A stretch of DNA of 11,000 nt, taken from positions 1 to 11,000 of the forward strand of contig PCAI01000036.1 in assembly GCA_002731195.1 (NCBI GenBank). The letters run 5' to 3'. Positions 1 to 4,407 of this stretch are shown piece by piece. The notes below the pieces were generated by a model that worked only from the letters and a program-made list of their open reading frames with translations, did not search any database and was not told where the DNA came from. Positions within the stretch are counted from its first letter, which is position 1. Each line of letters starts with the position of its first letter. The position numbers were made by a program, and so were the translations under genes. The stretch is from Methanobacteriota archaeon (GTDB lineage Archaea > Thermoplasmatota > Poseidoniia > Poseidoniales > Thalassarchaeaceae).

Positions 1-183
1 GACAGCAATTGAAATAAGGCCCCAATAGGTTGTTGAAATACCTATGATGTCTGTTTTGGCTTCAAAGCGCCAACTAACATAGGGCCACATTAATAATGTT
101 AAAGTGGTTATCCAAAAAAACATTGAAATCAATGTTTGGCTTTGTTGGATACGCCAATATTGGCGCATGAATGCTTTCTTCAT
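1..183 (-). CDS. Membrane protein, N-terminal part only (runs off the left edge)
   Basis: An open frame of 61 codons begins with ATG at 183 and is still open at base 1, so the C-terminus lies outside the window. The start is fixed by an in-frame TAG ten bases-worth of codons upstream (within about 20 bases). The peptide starts MKKAFMRQYW, basic and amphipathic, followed by a hydrophobic segment at about residues 18-34 (TLISMFFWITTLTLLMW) and a second hydrophobic stretch starting near residue 50. A positively charged N-terminus followed by a membrane helix suggests an integral membrane protein with a cytoplasmic N-terminus. It lies 60 bases downstream of the eL20 gene on the same strand and may be co-transcribed with it. 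I do not recognise the family. Too little is visible to propose a function. Confidence 0.6.
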   Translation of the reverse strand, partial: MKKAFMRQYWRIQQSQTLISMFFWITTLTLLMWPYVSWRFEAKTDIIGISTTYWGLISIAV

Positions 184-243
184 ATACGTCCCTAAGCCCG
201 TCTATGCTTTCACGATTTGTATTATCTAGCCTAAAATAGACTA

Positions 244-468
244 TTAATCTCTAAAATGGGCTATGACCGCGGCAGCATTAGATTCAGATGGATCTATTAT
301 TTCTAATGAATCTATCTGGATGAACCTACGAGGTGTATTATGTCTGCTTCCAAAGTTAGAATAAATACGGTGTTTGGCGTCTTCGTCGTCACTAGCTACG
401 ATATCTAATGTATAGGCTTGATCATGCTTACCATTGCGAAATGTTCCTTTTGCCCTGTATGCCTTCAT
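244..468 (-). CDS. rpl18a: 50S ribosomal protein eL20 (LX / L18Ae)
   Basis: A 74-residue basic protein that matches the archaeal ribosomal protein LX family, the counterpart of eukaryotic L18a. The N-terminus reads MKAYRAKGTFRNGK, like the family's basic first strand followed by GxF and a short turn. The central stretch at residues 36-48 (YSNFGSRHNTPRR) corresponds to the family hallmark YSxLGSxHxxxRR. It is followed by a strand and IDSLEIID, like the usual IxIxxIxEI. Family members are about 60-80 residues, so this is full length. The protein binds the large ribosomal subunit; the family is absent from bacteria, which marks the DNA as archaeal. A TATA-like box only about 28 bases upstream of the ATG suggests a leaderless or nearly leaderless mRNA. 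Confidence 0.88.
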   Translation of the reverse strand: MKAYRAKGTFRNGKHDQAYTLDIVASDDEDAKHRIYSNFGSRHNTPRRFIQIDSLEIIDPSESNAAAVIAHFRD

Positions 469-491
469 AACGCGGGCGAAGAATGGTTTTG

Positions 492-499
492 ATATAAAA
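492..499 (-). promoter_or_regulatory. TATA-like box of the eL20 gene
   Basis: The minus strand reads TTTTATAT here, close to the archaeal TATA consensus. Its centre is about 28 bases from the eL20 ATG at 468, so transcription would start at or within a few bases of the start codon, giving a leaderless or near-leaderless mRNA. No Shine-Dalgarno sequence is seen before this ATG, which fits. The position of the transcription start is inferred. Confidence 0.55.
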
Positions 500-612
500 G
501 CGCCGTGTTATACTAATTTGGTAAAATCAATTAACAAGGAATATTGAGGTTTTAACTAAAAGTTACCCTCAAGGTTCAAATGGTTATTATGAAGTATGAT
601 TGTTGAAAGTAG

Positions 613-1059
613 ATGGATGCATACAATGGCGAGCAAGAAGAGGAGGAGTTTTCTTCTTCAAAAGATGCTGATTTATCAAATCGGTTGAAAGATATTCCAC
701 AAGATCGGTTAGTGGAAGAAATCATTGCCTTGTGGGATGAAGTGAATAATCTAGAATTCGAATTGATAAAAAATAAAAATAATGATATTCCAAAAAAATA
801 TTCCACTGAAAAGGATAGATCGATAATAGCAGATTATGAGGAAAAAATAAGAGTTGCCGATATCAAAATAGCGAGGCTTGAGAAGCAACTCCATAATGAA
901 AAAATTCGCAGAGAATCCCTGGATTTAGATGTCGAAAAAATAAAAAAATTAGAATTAGAAAATACTAATTTATTGAAAAATGAAGAAGAATTAATGATTT
1001 TAATAATGGACATGGAGAGGCATATAGAAAAATTAGTAGATTCAATTAAAGAAAAATGA
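613..1059 (+). CDS. Predicted coiled-coil protein of unknown function
   Basis: A 148-residue highly charged protein that I do not recognise. The first 20 residues are acidic (a run EQEEEEF at 7-13) and likely disordered. Residues 30-55 form an amphipathic helix (DRLVEEIIALWDEVNNLEFEL). After a short break with a proline at 60, residues 66-148 are an almost unbroken helix with leucine and isoleucine in heptad-like spacing (IARLEKQL, LELENTNLL, LILIMDMERHIEKLV), the pattern of a long coiled coil. There are no cysteines, signal peptide or membrane segments. An in-frame TAG stands directly before the ATG, so 613 is the first possible ATG start. It stands alone between eL20 and the dimethylargininase gene. 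It could be a scaffold or dimerising adaptor, but that is only inference from shape. The base composition is very AT-rich and lysine/glutamate-rich. Confidence 0.7.
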   Translation: MDAYNGEQEEEEFSSSKDADLSNRLKDIPQDRLVEEIIALWDEVNNLEFELIKNKNNDIPKKYSTEKDRSIIADYEEKIRVADIKIARLEKQLHNEKIRRESLDLDVEKIKKLELENTNLLKNEEELMILIMDMERHIEKLVDSIKEK

Positions 1060-1095
1060 AATATACAACAATATTCATTATGATCTCTTCAATCC

Positions 1096-1104
1096 TAATA
1101 TATA
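1096..1104 (+). promoter_or_regulatory. TATA-like box of the dimethylargininase gene
   Basis: TAATATATA lies with its centre about 23 bases before the GTG start at 1123. The spacing of an archaeal TATA box to the transcription start is about this distance, which suggests a leaderless mRNA starting at or next to the GTG. No Shine-Dalgarno sequence is present, in keeping with this reading. Confidence 0.45.
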
Positions 1105-1122
1105 CAAGATTATTTACATTTT

Positions 1123-1974
1123 GTGGAAATATTATTTCGTTTTCCGAAGTGTTATCAAAGTAGGTGTGTCCGGAAAGTTGTGCCCGGAGTGTATGACCGC
1201 AAAAAAGAAAGTGCGATAACAAGATCTATTTCTTCTAGTTATTCCAAAGCAGTTTCAGCATACTTTGGTAAAAATACTCCTAATACGGACTTGGCAGAAG
1301 GTTCGCATAATGCATATGTTGCGGCATTGGAAGCGCATGGTACAAATGTAGTTGTACTTCCCCCATTATCTGATCATCCAGACTGTTGTTTCGTAGAAGA
1401 TACTGCCGTAATGATTGATGAAAAAGCTGTTATTTCAAACATGGGGCATCCATCAAGAGTGGGTGAAGAAATTGCGATCAAAGAATATCTATCCAATGAT
1501 TATGAAATCATAAAAATGCCTGAAAAATGTAAACTAGATGGTGGTGATGTGGTTTTTTATGATGATTGTTTTTTAATTGGGCTTTCAACACGCACGAATA
1601 GAGAAGGTGCTGAATTCCTAAAAAAAGAGATTAAAGAATGTGGATATGATGTAAAATATATTAATATTCCAAAAAGTACACTTCACTTGACTACTGTGTG
1701 TTCTACACCAAGGCCGGGGACGATGATTATGGCAGAGGGTCATCTTAATTTTCAGGAGTTTGATTTTGTTGAAGAAATAATAAAAATACCTAATGCAGAA
1801 AGTTATGCTTCTAATGTATTGGGTTATTCAAACGATAGAGTGATTATTGCTGGCGATTTTCCAATGACTCGTCGTATATTGTTAGATCATAATTTTTCAA
1901 TTACTTCCGTAGATATGTCTCCTATTATGGATGCGGACGGTTCGCTTACCTGTCTGTCTGTTTATCTGAAATAG
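1123..1974 (+). CDS. Dimethylargininase (DDAH)-family amidinohydrolase
   Basis: A 283-residue enzyme of the amidinotransferase/guanidino-modifying superfamily. DDAH hydrolyses N-omega-methylated arginines to citrulline and methylamines. Motifs seen in order: the substrate-loop type segment RKVVPGVYD (18-25), FVEDTAV (90-96), LDGGD (138-142), GLSTRTN (153-159), LHLTT (187-191) with the likely catalytic His188, SYASN (227-231), and DADGSLTCLS (270-279) with the likely nucleophile Cys277 near the C-terminus. This set and the length match bacterial and animal DDAHs rather than the longer (about 400-residue) arginine deiminases. The GTG start is supported by a TATA box about 23 bases upstream. The stop at 1974 is separated by one base from the stop of the convergent zinc-ribbon gene. 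Physiological substrate unproven: free dimethylarginine, or another guanidino compound. Confidence 0.85.
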   Translation: MEILFRFPKCYQSRCVRKVVPGVYDRKKESAITRSISSSYSKAVSAYFGKNTPNTDLAEGSHNAYVAALEAHGTNVVVLPPLSDHPDCCFVEDTAVMIDEKAVISNMGHPSRVGEEIAIKEYLSNDYEIIKMPEKCKLDGGDVVFYDDCFLIGLSTRTNREGAEFLKKEIKECGYDVKYINIPKSTLHLTTVCSTPRPGTMIMAEGHLNFQEFDFVEEIIKIPNAESYASNVLGYSNDRVIIAGDFPMTRRILLDHNFSITSVDMSPIMDADGSLTCLSVYLK

Positions 1975-1975
1975 T

Positions 1976-2467
1976 TTATTTTAAGATTTTAAACCAAAAT
2001 TCACCTGAAAAAATTTTGCTAAATATTCCTTTATTATCTGAAAAGGGGATATCAAAAGAATTGATGTCGTCGGGTAGTACTTGATTCAATTCCTTATTAT
2101 CAAACCATATTGCCTTACAACGATCACAACGATCGATTTGTATTTTGCTATCAGTTGTTGTATTCATAGGAATAGCTGTATGAAATGTTCTCATTTTACC
2201 TGAACAAATCGGGCAGGAAAAAGTTGCGTTGGTTGGCTCTTCAATGGGTAATTGTAATCGCTTTATTATTCCTGGTTTTAGATTGTTTTCTATCCAAGCG
2301 TTGCTGGCCATTGTTCCATAACAAGTATTACACAAAAACAATATTTCGTCTTGCTTTCCTTCACACATGTCTGTATTACAACACGGGCATGTAGGGGGCG
2401 CCACGTAGTCAGAGAGGGATGTCTGTATTGAACCCTGTTGCAAATGTAGGTTTTTGCGTTTATGCAT
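1976..2467 (-). CDS. Double zinc-ribbon protein with a zf-TFIIB-like domain
   Basis: A 163-residue probably soluble protein with two cysteine-pair zinc-binding units. The first has C27/C30 (CPCC) and C46/C49 (CNTC). The second has C85/C88 (CPIC) and C114/C117 (CDRC), directly followed by KAIWFDNKEL, which is the signature end of the zf-TFIIB (TFIIB-type zinc-binding) small domain: C-x2-C, then W-[FL]-D-x2-E-L. A histidine at 96 lies inside the second unit. The basic N-terminus (MHKRKNLHLQ) and the short aromatic-rich tail are not recognised. The gene is last in the four-gene operon: its ATG lies inside the end of the GGGP synthase gene (8-base overlap) with no Shine-Dalgarno, implying translational coupling. 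Molecular role unknown; zinc binding is well supported, nucleic-acid binding is only a possibility. Confidence 0.75.
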   Translation of the reverse strand: MHKRKNLHLQQGSIQTSLSDYVAPPTCPCCNTDMCEGKQDEILFLCNTCYGTMASNAWIENNLKPGIIKRLQLPIEEPTNATFSCPICSGKMRTFHTAIPMNTTTDSKIQIDRCDRCKAIWFDNKELNQVLPDDINSFDIPFSDNKGIFSKIFSGEFWFKILK

Positions 2468-3266
2468 TCATATCTTTAATAAAATTCGTTAAAACTCTTT
2501 GTAATTCATCTGCATCGTCATATTCTTCTGCAAGATTTCCGGTTATAATCCAATCTGCTCCAGCTGAAGCGGCCCTTTTTGCGGTTTGTCCATCCCTTAT
2601 TCCTCCGCCTACTATGATTGTTAGATCACATGCTTCTCGTGCTGCTTTGATTAATTCTGGGTTTACCGGTTCATTTGCACCACTGCCTGCTTCGAGATAT
2701 AGCAATCTAAAGCCATAATATTCTGCAGTTAATGCATATGCTTGTACCCTTTTTATATCGTCTTTTTGAATCAATTTTGCCTTTCCTACTTCTCCAACTT
2801 TTCCTCCAGGAGCACAAACCAAATACCCCATTGGTAATGGTTCAATATTACTTTTTTTGATATGAGGGGCGCCAGCAACCTGTTCCTCTATCAGAAAACG
2901 AGGGCTAGTGCTATTCATGAGCATCATGAAAGTAACGGCGTCTGCAGAAGAAGAAAGTGCTGCAGCACCCTGAGGGAATAATACAATTGGGACGGGGGTA
3001 GTTTCTAATTTCATAGAATCTTGTGTTTTAGCCCATATAACCAATTCTAATATTTCTTTTATTGCTATTACAGTGGCATCAACATTTTTGGTGTCAGTAT
3101 CTGAAGATCCTCCTATTAATATCATACTACTACCTGCGTTAACGGCTGCAAGGCATCGTTTTGCTGCAACGTCAGGAGTTTGGTCGGCTGGATCTATCAG
3201 AATAGCATGTTTTGTTTGTTTGTTTTTTTCTGTTAAATGGGCTAATACTTTCAATTTTTCAGTCAT
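2460..3266 (-). CDS. Geranylgeranylglyceryl phosphate synthase (GGGPS)
   Basis: A 268-residue TIM-barrel prenyltransferase that joins geranylgeranyl diphosphate to sn-glycerol-1-phosphate, the committed step of archaeal ether-lipid synthesis, acting at the inner face of the membrane. Family motifs are all visible: LIDPAD (23-28), ILIGGSS (49-55), IVLFPQG (94-100), YLEAGSGA (190-197), IVGGGIRDG (218-226) and ITGN (241-244); the last ones form the phosphate-binding end of the barrel. Length is slightly above the usual 230-255, with a small insertion around 79-92 before IVLFP. The start at 3266 is supported by AGGTGA at 3276-3271, four bases upstream. It is third in the operon, 13 bases after the Rossmann-like gene, and overlaps the zinc-ribbon gene by eight bases. 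Bacterial PcrB homologues exist, but this motif set and length fit the archaeal enzyme. Confidence 0.92.
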   Translation of the reverse strand: MTEKLKVLAHLTEKNKQTKHAILIDPADQTPDVAAKRCLAAVNAGSSMILIGGSSDTDTKNVDATVIAIKEILELVIWAKTQDSMKLETTPVPIVLFPQGAAALSSSADAVTFMMLMNSTSPRFLIEEQVAGAPHIKKSNIEPLPMGYLVCAPGGKVGEVGKAKLIQKDDIKRVQAYALTAEYYGFRLLYLEAGSGANEPVNPELIKAAREACDLTIIVGGGIRDGQTAKRAASAGADWIITGNLAEEYDDADELQRVLTNFIKDMNA

Positions 3267-3270
3267 ATTT

Positions 3271-3276
3271 TCACCT
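3271..3276 (-). promoter_or_regulatory. Ribosome binding site of the GGGPS gene
   Basis: The minus strand reads AGGTGA, four bases before the ATG at 3266 and between the stop of the preceding gene (3280) and this start. It fixes the GGGPS start and shows that this operon gene is translated from its own Shine-Dalgarno site. Confidence 0.7.
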
Positions 3277-3279
3277 AAA

Positions 3280-3915
3280 TTAATTTAAAATAGTTTTAGA
3301 TCTTAAGAACTCTTGCGCTCTGGCAGAACCCATATTAATCTCAGAATCTATTGAATTTTTAGGATTTGTTCCTTTCCATTGCATTTGTTGAAGCCAATTA
3401 ATATCAGGTGGTAGTTCATTTTCTGACCAAATTTCTATAATTGAATCCGGGCGTTTGCCAATGATTGAATTATCGATATTAGGAATTGGTTCTAGTAATG
3501 TTCCACCATACCATACTTTATCTGGAGTTTGTTGTTTGGATATTATGTGGTCAAAAGTTAAGTTTCCTGATCCAGAAAAACCTGCACCTACAAATTCAAT
3601 TTTTGATGAATTTACATTTTTTACTTTGGTTCTTAGATGAAAAATACAATTTCTATTTGCAAGTGCTATCGAAATTGCCTTTCTAAACCAAGATTGTCTA
3701 ATTGCAGTTGATTGGTGATTTGGTTCTTGAGAAAAAATAGGGCTGACCCAATCTGGTCGTAAAAGTGGCCAATTATCAATTATTCCTGGTTTTTCACCAT
3801 ACATTCCTACTTCAGCAGCTTCAGTAAAAAAATGTATTTCACAATTGATATTATCCAATATTTCATGAGCCATGCATAAAAATGATAAATTTGTATCTAA
3901 AAAGGCTATTTTCAT
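3280..3915 (-). CDS. Uncharacterised protein resembling a degenerate FAD/NAD Rossmann fold
   Basis: A 211-residue protein that I do not recognise as a named family. I choose ATG 3915 over the in-frame ATG 3930 because it follows the ferredoxin stop by one base, has GAGG nine bases upstream, and begins directly with a beta strand (MKIAFLDTN). The first 45 residues read like strand 1, helix 1, strand 2 of an FAD-dependent oxidoreductase: FLDTNLSFLCMAHEI lines up without gaps with the usual xxGxGxxGxxxAxxL pattern, but all three glycines are replaced (D, N, F). Strand 2 ends in an acidic residue (E32), followed by VGMYGEKPG. Residues 73-102 (RQSWFRKAISIAL, then IFHLRTKVKNV) and 106-125 (IEFVGAGFSGSGNLTFDHII) also recall later FAD-protein segments. 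The C-terminal third is unassigned. No membrane segments. Function unknown; its position between ferredoxin and GGGPS genes hints at lipid or isoprenoid redox chemistry. Confidence 0.7.
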   Translation of the reverse strand: MKIAFLDTNLSFLCMAHEILDNINCEIHFFTEAAEVGMYGEKPGIIDNWPLLRPDWVSPIFSQEPNHQSTAIRQSWFRKAISIALANRNCIFHLRTKVKNVNSSKIEFVGAGFSGSGNLTFDHIISKQQTPDKVWYGGTLLEPIPNIDNSIIGKRPDSIIEIWSENELPPDINWLQQMQWKGTNPKNSIDSEINMGSARAQEFLRSKTILN

Positions 3916-3916
3916 A

Positions 3917-4144
3917 TTACAAATCCTCATTTGGTTTTATTGAAAGTGCATGAACGGGACATGCGGGGATACAAAGTTTACAATGAGTGCAGACCGGTTC
4001 GTCAACGAAAACCAAAATATCTACTAAATCAAGAGCGTTGACAGGACAAAGAGCAATACATGCTGCACATCCAAAACAACGATCTTCATCAACAACAAAA
4101 GAGTGTTGAGTGAGTCTAGCCACGGTTCTCCGAAAGGGTTCCAT
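3917..4144 (-). CDS. 2[4Fe-4S] ferredoxin
   Basis: A 75-residue soluble electron carrier with two complete bacterial-type cluster motifs, CFGCAACIALCP (C23, C26, C29, C33) and CTHCKLCIPACP (C52, C55, C58, C62). In such ferredoxins the fourth cysteine of each motif ligates the cluster of the other, giving two low-potential [4Fe-4S] clusters. The two halves have the usual pseudo-repeat (CP-VNAL and CP-VHAL). A basic N-terminal extension of about 15 residues (MEPFRRTVARLTQ) precedes the fold. It is the first gene of the minus operon and has a TATA-like box at 4183-4189. The next gene begins one base after its stop. The neighbour upstream in pathway terms is GGGPS, so a role as electron donor for prenyl-chain reduction is plausible but unproven. 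The partner enzyme is not identified here. Confidence 0.88.
   Translation of the reverse strand: MEPFRRTVARLTQHSFVVDEDRCFGCAACIALCPVNALDLVDILVFVDEPVCTHCKLCIPACPVHALSIKPNEDL
3925..3928 (-). promoter_or_regulatory. Ribosome binding site deciding the start of the Rossmann-like gene
   Basis: GAGG on the minus strand inside the last codons of the ferredoxin gene, nine bases before the ATG at 3915. It favours that ATG over the upstream one at 3930, whose codon overlaps it. Confidence 0.5.
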
Positions 4145-4182
4145 CTCTCAAACTTCCGCCAACCCCTTTATTTCCATTCGAG

Positions 4183-4189
4183 ATATAAA
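4183..4189 (-). promoter_or_regulatory. TATA-like box of the ferredoxin-GGGPS operon
   Basis: The minus strand reads TTTATAT, a near-consensus archaeal TATA element, about 42 bases before the ferredoxin ATG at 4144. This predicts a short leader of about 15 bases. It would drive the four genes down to 1976, since no other good promoter was seen within them. Confidence 0.5.
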
Positions 4190-4207
4190 TTTCAAATTAG
4201 TTATGAT

Positions 4208-4223
4208 ATTTTATTAATAAAAT
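4208..4223. repeat. 16-bp perfect palindrome between divergent promoters
   Basis: A self-complementary sequence with arm ATTTTATT and no spacer. It lies upstream of the TATA box of the ferredoxin operon and one base from the larger palindrome at 4225-4246. Very AT-rich, so chance is possible; its neighbour makes a regulator-binding array more likely. Confidence 0.45.
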
Positions 4224-4224
4224 G

Positions 4225-4246
4225 TATTGAATATTGATATTCAATA
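4225..4246. promoter_or_regulatory. 22-bp inverted repeat, candidate operator
   Basis: Two perfect 10-bp arms (TATTGAATAT and its complement) flank a 2-base spacer TG. Two-fold symmetry of this size is typical of sites for dimeric helix-turn-helix regulators. It lies near the middle of the 263-base divergent region, about 50 bp upstream of the ferredoxin TATA box and about 50 bp upstream of the purL TATA box, so one bound protein could influence both directions. No regulator gene is in the window. The symmetry is seen; the operator role is inferred. Confidence 0.45.
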
Positions 4247-4297
4247 GTATTCTGACACTGGTAGTCTAAAAACATTAAGATAGAAAATTAATTATTT

Positions 4298-4305
4298 TTT
4301 AAATA
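4298..4305 (+). promoter_or_regulatory. TATA-like box of the purL-purQ operon
   Basis: TTTAAATA matches the archaeal TATA consensus. Transcription would begin about 25 bases downstream, near 4325-4332, giving a purL leader of about 75-80 bases. The position of the start is inferred. Confidence 0.5.
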
Positions 4306-4320
4306 ATAAAAATTATTATT
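4302..4320. repeat. 19-bp inverted repeat overlapping the purL TATA box
   Basis: Seven-base perfect arms (AATAATA and its complement) around a 5-base spacer. It overlaps the right part of the TATA-like element, where a bound repressor would block TBP. The composition is almost pure A/T, so it may be a chance product. Confidence 0.3.
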
Positions 4321-4340
4321 CTTTCCAATGGAAACAAACG

Positions 4341-4382
4341 GGCCCCTTCTTCCGCTTTATTCAAGGGCGGCCTGCTTCGGCA
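4341..4382 (+). promoter_or_regulatory. Two adjacent hairpins in the purL leader
   Basis: In a strongly AT-rich region this stretch is GC-rich. The first hairpin pairs GGCCCCTT (4341-4348) with AAGG (4363-4366) and GGCC (4369-4372), leaving a 2-base GC bulge and a 14-base loop. The second, 4373-4382, is TGC-TTCG-GCA, a three-pair stem closed by a UUCG tetraloop, one of the most stable RNA loops. Both end about 10 bases before the purL Shine-Dalgarno sequence. The pairing is seen; any regulatory role is inferred, and no known riboswitch class was recognised. Confidence 0.4.
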
Positions 4383-4393
4383 TTCACAATATG

Positions 4394-4405
4394 GGGGAGG
4401 AGGAG
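4394..4405 (+). promoter_or_regulatory. Strong extended Shine-Dalgarno of purL
   Basis: GGGGAGGAGGAG directly precedes purL, ending two bases before its ATG at 4408, with several overlapping GGAGG-type registers. It fixes the start. The same bases form a six-codon frame, ATG at 4391 to TGA at 4409-4411, that overlaps the purL start codon. Confidence 0.7.
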
Positions 4406-4407
4406 AA

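Noticed and set aside
576..806. Minus-strand open frame of 76 codons
   Set aside because: Antisense to the coiled-coil gene; its phenylalanine/serine-rich peptide is what one expects opposite a lysine/glutamate-rich frame.
1080..1163. Short plus-strand frame (27 codons) overlapping the start of the dimethylargininase gene, considered as a frameshifted N-terminus
   Set aside because: The main frame already contains the expected RKVVPGVYD segment near its start, so no frameshift is needed.
2419..2718. Plus-strand open frame of 99 codons
   Set aside because: It lies antisense to the end of the well-supported GGGPS gene and the start of the zinc-ribbon gene; no family motif.
4145..4407. Possible tRNA or known riboswitch in the divergent spacer
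   Set aside because: No cloverleaf, T-loop sequence or recognised riboswitch core; only simple hairpins and palindromes are seen.
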